Shown piece by piece: positions 11,600 through 21,536 of a DNA stretch of 64,000 nt. Position numbers and translations under genes: made by a program. Numbering within the stretch: the stretch's first letter is position 1; the number at the start of each line of letters is the position of its first letter. A model generated the notes under the pieces. It searched no databases. It saw nothing but the letters and a program-made list of their open reading frames with translations, and was not told the origin of the DNA. This DNA is from Prinsepia uniflora (lineage: Eukaryota > Streptophyta > Magnoliopsida > Rosales > Rosaceae). Location of the stretch: contig CM064873.1 in assembly GCA_032719365.1 (NCBI GenBank), positions 33,457,742 through 33,521,741 on the forward strand, read 5' to 3'.

Positions 11600-11960
11600 T
11601 AATTGATTTTACTCTTGCCCTACGCAAATTTGGTTGGGCAAACTTAAAAAATATCGTAGGGTAGAATCTGGTCAACGCTTACAATTCACCCTACGAAATT
11701 ATTTTATTTTGGCCCTGCGAGAAAAAGAAATTAGTGGGGCTAGGCTTTATTTAAGGCGCCATAAACCTTATTTTTTGGCGCCAACGCTTTTTCGTTTCCC
11801 GCCGATATTTGCCCAACGAAAAATAAGTTACCCTACTATTTGTTTATCGTAGGGTCTAATTTGATAATGCCGCCCTACACGTACCATTTTACGTCGGCTA
11901 AGCCACCATGAGGGGACGAAAAAAGTTTCGTAGGGCCAAATCTGGTAGGGCAGCCCTAAA
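11600..11960. repeat. Right subterminal repeat region of the CACTA element
   Basis: The same CCCTACG and TTGGGCA motifs as at the left end recur in both orientations, for example around 11612, 11630, 11655, 11690, 11810, 11850 and 11930. They mirror the left subterminal block and support these being the two ends of one element. On the minus strand this side is upstream of the transposase, so it probably also holds its promoter. Confidence 0.8.
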
Positions 11961-11972
11961 TTTCTTGTAGTG
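11960..11972 (-). repeat. CACTA terminal inverted repeat, right
   Basis: TTTCTTGTAGTG at 11961-11972 is the reverse complement of the left end. Confidence 0.95.
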
Positions 11973-11975
11973 TGG
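11973..11975. repeat. CACTA target-site duplication, right copy (TGG)
   Basis: TGG immediately follows the terminal TAGTG and matches 515-517. Confidence 0.85.
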
Positions 11976-14240
11976 GTGGTTAGTGGAGTTTTAGGGTTTT
12001 TGTTTGTCATGGATGGAACTTAGACGAAGGCTACATTAATTAGCAGGGCCACGCATAATTAGAGATAACCCCTACTCTTGCCTTATGTGATATTAGAAGG
12101 CTGCTTGCCTTATAATAATGTTAGAAGGCTTTGGAAACCCTTCAAACTCTTATTCATGCATATTTCAAAGTAGGAATTGATAAAATTTGAAATCGAAAAT
12201 TTTATGGAAAATAACCAGTACGTACGTACGTGTTGTTACGTATTGTACTTTTCTTTCTTGAATTACATCGATCTAGCCACTAATTTACATGCTTCCTTAT
12301 TTCAGATTTTTAGTGAAAAGAGGGAAATATCCTTGTATTGATGAATCCTTCCACTAATTTGAATTTCTATTAAATAATATTTAGTTATATATTTGTAGAA
12401 AAATAAAAATATAAGACAAAAGTTATCATAATATTAATATAATTGCATTATGCATATACATATGCATGTAACAAAAAAAATTCACTGGGAGTCATTATTT
12501 ATAAAGTGGCCTCCTAACTTGAATTTCTAATTGCATCATTGCCTAGCTAGCTATATGTATACTCTTACATACTGATCAACATCCTTGGTTAAGTATGAGA
12601 GTTAACTTTACGAAATTTTGGAAATATTTGGGAATCCTTTAGTAGACTGACATTTGTAGACAACTAATTCAAACCCCGACTTAACAATGCACGGAATTAC
12701 CAAATCTTAAACCATCACCTCACTTTAATTAATAACCATCTTTCTAACCAAGCCTCTATCTAAACCAAACTTTGTTCAATATTCTAAACTAAAGTTAGGT
12801 TATTATTCAGAAGTTTTCTCACGGCAAATAAACAAAATGAACTCATCGATCATCTCGTAAAAAGCTCAATTCAAAACCTCAATCTGCTCGACCTACAGAA
12901 AAATTATGAAACTTAAAAGTTACCTTCACACTTGTTGGGACTTGGATCACTTATATATTCAGCTTGGAATCAAGGCTCCAAAATCCTCCATATTTCGCAC
13001 ACTTAACCACCTCTGTAAGTATATATATATATATATATATATATAAACTTTATTTTATGATTCCTTTTCTTACAAACCTAATATACCACGAAGAACACCC
13101 AACTTGGGACATTTGATAGAGTTTGAGGACTAAAAGTATAATAATTTAGTTCAGGGTCCAAAAAACACTCAAGGTATAATTCAGTGACTATTTGAGGCAT
13201 TAACAGGGTAATTAATTAAGATTAACTAGAACCTAGATACAATTAAGATTATAGAGCTGTAATAGCCAACTGGGGGGTTCCATAATAAGGCTCTAACCAC
13301 TCATTTCGGCCCACTCCATCAAATAATATCACAATTTAATCGTTAGCCGTTCATTTTCTTGATCTTCATTCAAAAATCGTCCTTGCAAAAATTCATCAAA
13401 ATTGAAAAACATTTAACCATTTAATTATGAGTAAATCATTGTTACACTCTTAACAATTTTTACTTTTATTTAAAATCTTTAATGCTTGTATATTAAGTAA
13501 AATAAAATCTTACCTCAAATTTTTTTTTTAATTTAAAAGTCCCTAAACAGAATTTGTAAGTAATAAATTTCACATCTACCCTTTTATATCTCAATAAAGA
13601 GGATAAGTGAGTTATTGAGAATTTCTTTAAACAATTAAAAATAACATTGTCTTTTTTTGTTCTCTTTACCCCATGTGCCCCTTAGTGTTTGATTTTTTTG
13701 GCCTTTTGGATCCTTTATTATATTATGCAAACAATAAATATTATATATGTATACTATATATATTGTATATAGTTACAATTGAATTTTTTCTATAAAATAA
13801 AAATAAAGTCCGTATTGTCTAGGGTTCAATGGTAAGGTATATAATTTTTTTTTTGGGAGGACACAAAATTCAAGAATTAAACTCTAAACTATACGAAATT
13901 AACCAAATTATTTAATATCGGGAGATAAAGAATTTTTAAAATTTAAATTTAAAAGTATTTTTTAAGAATTATTATTTTAAATTATCTTATTTTAAGTTAG
14001 ATTAGATACTCATATTACTTTTAAAATGCGCAAGTGAAAAAAAAATTATTATAAATAGGAGTAATGTTTTCATAATCCTCAATATAATCTTATAATAAAA
14101 AATAAAAATAAAAAGGAATGTTGAAATCATGATAGATTTTAGTAAGTGTTTTTTTTTATTGTTATTGGACTAGTTTATAATTGGATGACATTAGTTGTAA
14201 TTTATATAAAAACTAACCTCCATTTTAAATTATATAGTTG
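11976..14240. other. AT-rich intergenic DNA right of the CACTA element
   Basis: More than 2 kb with no recognisable gene, RNA or transposon ends. It contains a TA microsatellite and many A/T runs. It continues the same compositional class as 1-517, as expected if the CACTA element split one intergenic region. Confidence 0.6.
13020..13045. repeat. (TA)n microsatellite
   Basis: About 13 uninterrupted TA units. Confidence 0.95.
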
Positions 14241-14560
14241 TTTGGCTAGTCGAAAGAGCCAATTTGACTACACTCCAATCGATAGAACCAATTGATCATA
14301 GCCTCAGTGATGGTAGAGCTAAAGACAAGGCACCAAGCTTAGTTTGACAAGTTCTTGGAAGCCATAGCTAACCGATAGTTGTTGAGGTGAGTTATAGGAT
14401 CTCCCTTGCCTATGTACAAAGGGGATCTTGAAAGGTTTATTCTCATGATTGTGCTGGTATTGGTTGATCCTGTTAGTGAATGGGCATAGGATTGCTTTAC
14501 CCCAAGTTGGTGTCTAGGGTGGCCCTTTCTCGGCCTCAAGAGTCCTTACTCAATCCAGGA
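14241..14560 (-). pseudogene. Retrotransposon gag remnant (Ty3/gypsy Retrotrans_gag type)
   Basis: Read on the minus strand, 14539-14342 encodes GDPITHLNNYRLAMASKNLSN. After a stop, the same frame continues with WCLVFSSTITEAMINWFY and then a degenerate RL...IGSFD. This is the standard gag order in plant gypsy elements: a (G)DP..H...Y...M block, then a C..F...L...A..WF block, then an IxSF block. At least two stops interrupt it, and no other domain of the parent element is recognisable. Its orientation is opposite to the LTR retrotransposons that follow, so it belongs to a different, older insertion. Confidence 0.65.
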
Positions 14561-14726
14561 ACTGTTGGACGAGCGGGTTGGCACTGGAGGCCTCACTCCG
14601 ACTCTCGTAGTCGAAATTCTGGATGTCTCAGTTGCCCTCTCATCGAGTGGTTCCTCTGTGCCCCTTAGGTCAGATGCTGCAAGGAGGTTGGTCGAAGCGT
14701 TGTATATTGGCAACCTCCTAGGATAA
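14561..14726. other. Unassigned DNA next to the gag remnant
   Basis: GC-richer than the DNA to its left. Probably the upstream part of the same decayed gag on the minus strand, but no conserved motif is visible. Confidence 0.3.
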
Positions 14727-14858
14727 GTCAGCCCCTCCGTGTTCGAGATGTGAGCTAGTTCCTTGGTGTGGGTGTGTGTGTGTAGGGGAGGGGGAGTGGG
14801 GGTGGTGAGTCAGCCCCTCCGTGTTCGAGATGTGAGCTGGTTCCTTGGTGTGGGTGTG
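14727..14858 (+). repeat. Short tandem duplication abutting E1
   Basis: A segment of about 50 bp starting GTCAGCCCCTCCGTGTTCG occurs at 14727 and again at 14809, 82 bp apart, separated by a GT-rich and G-rich run. E1 begins right after the second copy. The GT-rich DNA makes the E1 target-site duplication (possibly GTGTG, 14854-14858) hard to confirm. Confidence 0.8.
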
Positions 14859-15036
14859 TGTAATGACCCGACCCGAATATCAAGATTAAATATTAATTAA
14901 TTATGGTTTAGAATGACTAATCGGGAATTAGTTGAGAGAATTCGGATGGATGGTATAAAATGACCGTTTTACCCCTAGACTTGGGCAAAACATTGACTTT
15001 TGACTCGGGGAGTCAAACGTACGAAGAATGATGACC

Positions 15037-15058
15037 GTGACGTAGATCGGGACGTCAC
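15037..15058. promoter_or_regulatory. Conserved TGACGT palindrome near the LTR start (E1 5' LTR)
   Basis: GTGACGT, 8 bases, ACGTCAC. Equivalents: 21714-21735, 60956-60977, and around 30471 (E4) and 38396 (E5, CATGACGT..ACGTCATG). A second palindrome, TTTGACT CGGGG AGTCAAA, lies at 14999-15017. TGACG is the core bound by TGA-type bZIP factors and TTGAC the core of WRKY W-boxes (established); binding here is inference. Confidence 0.5.
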
Positions 15059-15269
15059 GAGTCCGTAGATAGACGGCACGTCAAAATCGGACGTCGAACG
15101 GAAAAGTTATGGTCATGAGATCGAAATCGTGGATTTACATCTCGTGATCCAAATGAAATAATAATTAAATTTGATTGGGCACATATTTTTAGGTAGGGCC
15201 CTTGAATGAGTGACAAGTGTCACTCATCCCATTGAGGGCTTTCCCTAAAAAGGGGATCTCGGTCTAATT

Positions 15270-15425
15270 GGTCCATTTAATTAATTAATTAATTATTTCA
15301 CTCATCTCTCATCACACAATCCCCACCATCCATAATTTTCATCTCATCTGATTTCCTCTCATCCTCACCGTTCATTATCAGCTGATATCACCGTTCATTA
15401 TCATCATCAGCTATCAGCTATCATC
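15270..15425 (+). promoter_or_regulatory. Candidate core promoter with pyrimidine patch, E1 5' LTR
   Basis: AT-rich TTAATTAATTAATTATTTCA followed by a long CT-rich run (CTCATCTCTCATC..., 15301-15425). Related LTRs have a clear TATA-like TTTATAA right before the CT run: 30918-30924 (E4), 46298-46304 and 61207-61213 (E3). This fits a plant TATA plus Y-patch promoter about 0.45 kb into the LTR. Confidence 0.45.
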
Positions 15426-16074
15426 TTCATCAATTATATTTTCTTCCCACCCGTGCACCATCTTCATTTTCTCTAAAAAGTAAAAACAAACACACACAAA
15501 GACACCATAACCCAACCACCCTACCTTCATCAGTTGCTGTGGTCATCTGAGTGGGGTCAGAGAGACTAGAATGATCTGACGGTGAGGCTGAGTATGGTGG
15601 GGACACGGTGGAGGTGACTAAAACCCGAAAAACCCGAGAAGCCATTTTTCCTATTTTCAAAACTTCCCTTTATGACATGTATGGACCGATTTGATGTTTT
15701 AGGTTTGGTTCTAGGATAAAAAAAGAGTGGACTGGACCTGGTTTCGTGGATCCAGGTGGCTAGAATGGCTGGGAACATAACTCAAAAGTCGAGCTTGCTG
15801 TTCAACCATCGAAGGTGAGCTTCTAATCTGTGTTTTGTGTTTTTAAACATATAGAACTTCTAGTTAGGCCCAGATGAAGGCATATGAATTAAAAAGGATT
15901 GAAAAACATGAAGAAAAAAAATGGGGAGAACAGAGAACGCCGGTTTGGGTTGGACCGGGTTGCAGAGAACCGGTCTGGACTAAGGTTGAAGATGATGAAT
16001 AGTGTCACGCGTGGGATTCACGTGCAGCCACTTGCAGTGGCGCGTGGGGAGGTTTCTGGGAAAGTGTTCAACAT

Positions 16075-16200
16075 GTGAAATCATCTATTCAATGTATCGA
16101 ACATTTTGGGACTGGTTTCATGTCGATCGGAAATCGTTTCGATATAGTTCAGGGTGTCTGAAGGTTTAGGTTCGAGTTTAATGAGGTGGTAGTATCCCTC
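16075..16200 (+). other. Central conserved core of the LTR superfamily (E1 5' LTR copy)
   Basis: A block of about 120 bp, from GTGAAATCATCTATTC..GATGT through TCGATCGGA..ATCG and GGATGTCCGAAGG to GTTAAAAAT..GGGGCTTTA, recurs in every E1-E6 LTR: about 22755, 25190, 31655, 37275, 39670, 43845, 47020, 52280, 58640 and 61890. It is clearly more conserved than the DNA around it. Some copies hold an inverted repeat CGGACATC...GATGTCCG (for example 58701-58733). Confidence 0.75.
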
Positions 16201-17337
16201 TAGCATGATTTGGACAGGTTTGGGAGTCCCAATGACGGTGATTAGCCCAGGGAGGCTTATGGCACGCAAATCGAGGCGATAGTTAGGACGGTCTTTGAGT
16301 GGACAATGTTTTCTAAACTGTGATGCAAGCATAACTATTTTATATGTTTTATATATGTGATTTCTATAGTGATGATTGTGGTATTGGTGATTTACATGGT
16401 TGCACGTATTTCAAGGTAATCCTGTGTTTGCACGTATATCGAGATTTATGGTTTTACTGTAGTTGTACGTGCATGTGGTTTCATTGATGGTTTGATGAAC
16501 TAGTTTTGGTTTTGGAAAGATGAACTCGGGCATGAGACCCATTTGAATTATGTGATCGGGCCGGGGGTCTAGTTGGTTTACGAAATCGGGCTGAGACCCA
16601 TTTGAGTTATGTGATCGGGTCGAGGACCTAGTTGGTTTATGAAATCGGGCATGAGGCCCAATCGTGATTTATAAATGTGATTTCGGATTTGGGACCCTAT
16701 GTTTCATAAACGTGATTTCGGGTCGGGGAACTTAAATGGATTTGTGATGTTTTATGGAAGTTCCGGGCAGAGCTTTTTGAGATGTGTTGAAATGGATTTA
16801 TAAAATTGTTTTCCATATACCATCTTGATACGAGGATTGTGGATGGTCTCCTCCAGGTGTCTGGGACACTGGGGAAGTCACGGTGCATTGCCTAAGAGGG
16901 GTCATTATACGGAGCGACCAGACTGTATAGTGACTCAGGAGCAAGATTGTTATGATTAGATGTCTGGGACGTCAGACATCTGGGATGTCAGAGATATGGA
17001 CCTGGAGAGACCCCGGGTAGTACGTGTTGCTTTTATCGTGAGATATGACGTCTTAGACGTCAAGTGTCTGGGACACTAGGCATATGGGATGCCGAGGATG
17101 GTTATGTGGTAAATATGGATTATTGGATTTATGAAATGGTATTTCTATGGTTATGGATTTGTGTTTATGGATTTGGGCAGTGGCCCACTTGGTTTTGGAA
17201 TTACGAATTTTGGTATTCTATGCTTTTGGGCCGAGTTCCCACATATGTTTGGATTTACAGTTTTTGGGCTAAGGCCCTAATGGTTTATTTAAGTAAATGG
17301 TTTGATTAGTGGTTTTCGATGCATGCATACTTTTAGT

Positions 17338-17425
17338 GAAGGGCATAAATATATTTATGAAATGTGTTTTTATTAACTATTGATTTTCTTCCACTCACAG
17401 TTTTTAAACGGTTTTGATGCCCTTC
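17338..17425 (+). promoter_or_regulatory. Conserved LTR 3' stem (E1 5' LTR), with CACTCACAG in the loop
   Basis: GAAGGGCAT (17338-17346) pairs with ATGCCCTTC (17417-17425); CACTCACAG ends at 17400. The downstream arm is followed by AGGTTG in nearly all families. Confidence 0.7.
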
Positions 17426-17611
17426 AGGTTGATCACAGATAAGGGCTGTAGTAGAGACCGAGACATCGCACTCCTCCTCCAGATCCTGGCGCACTCTTGG
17501 AGCCCTTCGGGCTCAGGAATTCGAGTTATCCCTTGTCTAACACTTCGTGTCAAGCGGGAGCATGGCACATCCCGCGATAATCCCGGGGTGATTGAGATGG
17601 GTTGTGTCAAG

Positions 17612-17623
17612 TGGTATTAGAGC
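17612..17623 (+). other. E1 primer-binding site
   Basis: TGGTATTAGAGC, one transition away from TGGTATCAGAGC, the complement of the initiator tRNA-Met 3' end; two bases after the LTR. Confidence 0.85.
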
Positions 17624-19394
17624 GAGGTTGTTGCTATTCGAGCAAACAGTGTAGTTCTTGTGGTACGCGCAGGTCGAGGTTGTGATGTCTCTTTGGGTTG
17701 CCGTTCATTATCAACCTGATAGTTAGAACGTCGGTTTGATGGTTAGGAGGAATGAATTATGGATAGAGTGTGATTGGCCTGATACGCCGTGCATTAGTGT
17801 GATTCGACCCAGGTAGGGTTACTTTTGACAGATTGGTAGTGCAATGACCGTCCAACGGTTCCGTCATGTGATGTTAGATTGTTTTGCTGTTGAAAGCAGC
17901 TGGGTTCGGGGAACCCCAGTTGAGTTGATGGTAGGATTGTATTGACGTCTATATGATGTCAGGACCGCGGGGTCGGTCAAATTGTTGATTATATTGCAGA
18001 GAGCAGTTAAGTTTAGAGGAACCTTAGGGTGTGATTGTGGAACCCTAATTTATGATGGATGGTCTGGGAAGGCGAACCTTAGTTTTTATTGACGAATTAG
18101 AGTTGTGAGTCTGTAGTTGTTATGGATTGGAAAACTTTCCGAAGTCGAGGTGGTCTGTTAAGTCGAACCCTAGATGGTGACTGATGGAATGGAATTTGTG
18201 CTGTAGAGAGCAGCCGAGGTCAGGGATGACCAAGTTGAGGACTCTAGTGAGTCTAGTCGAAACTATGAAGATTGGTTGGCCCGACACAAAGTGAAATGAT
18301 GGGATTCGATCCACGAGTACGATTATGGGATGATATATGGAATCCTGAGTGGGATCAAATAATGGTGTGATGTGTGGATGTAGATCTCGATAACAATGAC
18401 TGTTAGTTGACAACCGTGTGGAGATGGCTGGTTATCGAGGGTGATTGTTGTAGTTGTGGTTGTTGAAAAATCGGGGGACGTTCAGGGAACGTTCATTATC
18501 TTGATGTGGTTTATCAGAGTGGTGGTACCCATAGTTGTGGGTTACGAGTGAGGCAAAGTTCCTTTAACCTGAGCGGAGGTACGGGGTTGTTGCTCGGTAT
18601 GAGTAACGACTCAGGGTTGTCTGAGTCACACATTGTGTGCCGGTGATTGTGATGACGATGAGCCACGAGTTGGGATGTGACTCCGTCGTGATGGGCATAC
18701 GTTCGGTATCTGAGATTTGGCAGTGGGCGAGTTATGGAATGGATGGGATCCAGCAGGGATTGTGATGTGTTGGGTTAAGTCCCAATAGGTATGAGATGAC
18801 TAAGTGATGAATGGATGAAAGGGTATGAATGAGACACGAGGAGTTGTGGATGACGCAGAGGACGTCATGGAAATTATTGGATTCGGGGAGTTGTCATCAA
18901 CTCCGAAACTTGAGTGGTTGTGTGTTTCTAGTCTTACGAGGAAGTGCTAAGAATTTATCGAAGCTGGAAGAAGCCGAAGAGAATCAATTGTAGTGTTGAT
19001 GTGAGATTGTGCGATTTTGAATAACATGGAGACCCGAGAATTGGGCCTGTAAAGGTTGAGATTTAAGAACAAGATAGCAACAAATTACATCCTTTTGGAT
19101 GTGTATAAATGGTTATAAACGGATAGGCGGTCTAGGTGTTAGATTGGTTGCGGACACGTGGTTGTCCGAGTTAGTTGAAGATTTGGGAAGTCCAGTGGTT
19201 GGGCTTGAAAGTCATTCGGGTAGAGATTTAGATATGATACCAACATGATTGGACTTCGAAATCAAGAGAAGTTGTGATTGAGACGATGAGAAGGGTGTTT
19301 GACTCCGAATTGGGGATGGATGACGAGAAGTTGTTAACGTATATTATTAGTTGGTGAGGTGAATTTGTCATTTTTCTTCCATGTAAACGATGAT
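17624..19394 (+). other. E1 internal region, 5' part, no readable gag
   Basis: An ATGTCTC start-like word about 60 bp after the PBS sits in a GGTCGAGG..GTGATGTCTC context shared by E2, E4 and E5, suggesting the old gag start. What follows is riddled with stops in all frames and no gag motif survives. Confidence 0.5.
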
Positions 19395-19625
19395 GTGGGG
19401 TGTCACCGGTACGGTGATCATGTATTGGTTGGTGGACCCATGATTTGTTTTGGGTCATCAAGAAGAGTTGGGTAATTCGAAGTTAGGTGAACGTGATTTC
19501 TCATTTTCTACTTGGTGGCAGACGATGTTTGGTATTACCTGGTGTGGTGAGTGCAGTGAGATTGTGTTGCACTCACGTAGGATGAATTTTGATGTCATCG
19601 TCTTGGATCATCCTTAATTTTCCCT
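19395..19625 (+). pseudogene. Vestigial aspartic protease in E1
   Basis: TGTCACCGGTACGGTGATC at 19401 reads like the VTGTV lead-in of gypsy proteases. It is followed by TTGGTGGACCC (the V-D-P of the active site, with the following Gly and THSFV region damaged). About 150 bp later, AATTTTGATGTCATCGTC reads N-F-D-V-I-V where functional proteases have FDVILGMDWL. Stops and small deletions break the frame. The same three landmarks in the same order occur in E3. Confidence 0.5.
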
Positions 19626-21500
19626 AGGTGGGATGACAAGTATCGATATGAGGTAATTGGAGAGGACCCACAGTCTAGACGTGTTTCGTCTTTGACTGAA
19701 TGAGAATGTGAAAATGGTTGAGGAGCGATTTGGTAGTATGCGGATTCAATGAGGGTGTAAGACCCTATGACCTGAATCTAGTAGTTAGCAGAGTGAGAAC
19801 ATATGTGGATCCACCTAGGATCACGGTGTAGATCTGGATCGCGATGTGGATCAGGATTGTGATGTTGAGGATATAGGGCGTTGTGACGATCGAGGATCGG
19901 GATGTTAATGATCGGATGATGCCGTGATCGGCCTGGATCGTGATCTTAATGATCAGATTATGTGGTGGTTCAGGATGGTGTTGATCGTGATGTCGTGCTG
20001 TACTGGCAGACTTCGCCTTACTGAGTATGCTAAGCTAGGAGTAAAGGAGAATCGTATTATGGGGCAATTGAAAAATTGTTTGGGAATATTTGGTGAGATG
20101 TCAAGACAGAGGTTGGATATGTGCGTGTGAGGTAGGTAGAGAGTTTATGCTTTGTCTTGGATATTGGGATATTTTGGATATAGGAATGTTGGGCTGACTT
20201 TCTTTCGAGGTTAATCCCGTATGATATATTAATAGAACGAGTAGGTATCCGACCGGGTCAGATTGGTCAGTCTTGGATGTGTGAATGATGGGATTGGCTT
20301 CCTTTCGAAGTAAATCGAATATGATATGGTGATCGTATAAGCAGGTAACCGATAGGTTCGGAGTTGGTGCGTCTCGGTAGATGTGGGTGAGATTGGATGT
20401 CCATTTGGCATGAATGGGTACGCCTGGGTAGGGGTGAGCCGGATTGGTAAGTGTTGGATTACGTGATTGGAGGTAGATGTTGTGATGCTAGTCGGGGGAC
20501 CATGGGACTCGTGATGGATGATGAATTGGAGTATTTGATCTGTCTAGTACTGGACTGAATAGATGGACTCCAGAAGTGAAGTGTGATTGGTTACGAGCTA
20601 TGTAGTAGGCTGGTTGGTGGATGGATGTATGTACAGGGTACGTTGTGTGAGATCGATACTAGACAAGCCTGAGTGGTGCCTGGTGACGGTACATAGGGTG
20701 TACTAGTGGTATGTTGGTGAACATGTTTATGATCGGTTTAGTTCTGATATCATTGGATTGGTTGAGAACGTGAACTGGACATTGGATACTGTGCGCTGGG
20801 CCAGAGTGATTTTGATGGGTTCAGTGATTGTATGAGCAGGTTCTCAGAGCCGTGGATGGCTAGTGGAACCCAAGATTTGAGTTGTGTATCACTACTGGGC
20901 AGGTATTCGATGGGGTCCAGTTACACACAGGTGGAGTGATATATGGGTATACGTATACGCAAGTGAAATGAGTTGGTGGTTAGTGTAACCACAGGTTGCT
21001 TTACGTGAAGTTACTGCTCTATGACTTTCACTAATGGAAACATGGATTGATGAGAAAATTTTGGTACGAGGCACCTTGGTGCGACTTTAGAGTGAGTCAG
21101 GGTGTGTCGGTGATTCGAACTGTGACCATGGAGCCGTGAGTGCCGGATGAGTGCGACGTTATGAGACGTATGATGTTGACGTGGTAAAATTCTAGAAATG
21201 CGGAGAAACTGTGAGATTTGATAACTCTTGGTGTGGGAGAGATGCCAGATTGATTTGTGACTAGCTAGTGGTGACAGTTTGGCTGGATGTGTCAGCGTAA
21301 CGGTAGAATTTTCGGGTGGTATCAACTCAGAATGTGTGATCAATGTCACTTGACGTGGTCGGGTGTAGTCGATGAGACATGAGTATTGGTGGAACGTCTA
21401 GGTGTAGACAAGTATTGTTCTGGTTAGTGGGTGTACAAGTGTACACATGATGTGAGGTCGAATTTGCTTTCCACGAGGTGGTTATGGAATTAGAATAGTT
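19626..21500 (+). other. E1 internal region, 3' part, no readable pol
   Basis: About 1.9 kb between the protease relic and the Pol tail, too short for RT, RNase H and integrase (normally about 3 kb). No YxDD-like, HHCC or DDE landmark is seen. Confidence 0.5.
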
Positions 21501-21536
21501 GGAATTTCGAGGATGAAATTTGTTAAGGGGGAAGGT
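21501..21536 (+). other. E1 Pol-tail relic and polypurine tract
   Basis: GGAATTTCGAGGATGAAATT followed by AAGGGGGAAGG just before the 3' LTR. The first part matches the end of Pol in chromoviruses (E-F-R-G/D..); the purine run is the plus-strand primer site. Confidence 0.8.

Larger units (their letters stand above)
518..11972 (-). mobile_element. CACTA (En/Spm) DNA transposon, complete but coding-defective
   Basis: The element starts CACTACAAGAAA at 518 and ends TTTCTTGTAGTG at 11972. It is flanked by a 3-bp direct repeat TGG (515-517 and 11973-11975), the CACTA hallmark. Both genes inside read on the minus strand: a TNP2-type transposase nearest the right end and a TNPA-like ORF nearest the left end. 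Between them sit a captured poly(A)-binding-protein gene fragment and a repeat-rich block. Both subterminal regions are dense in short motifs (CCCTACG, TTGGGCA and complements). The length of 11455 bp is normal for an autonomous-type CACTA. Stops and a frameshift in the transposase make self-mobility unlikely, though the ends look intact and could be moved in trans. Confidence 0.95.
14859..17609 (+). repeat. E1 5' LTR
   Basis: Begins TGTAATGACCCG, ends GGTTGTGTCA directly before the PBS; 2751 bp. Collinear with 21537-24146. Confidence 0.88.

Noticed and set aside
14339..14668. Host gene between the CACTA element and E1
   Set aside because: The only recognisable content is a stop-interrupted gag block; the plus-strand frame at 14480-14668 has no signature.
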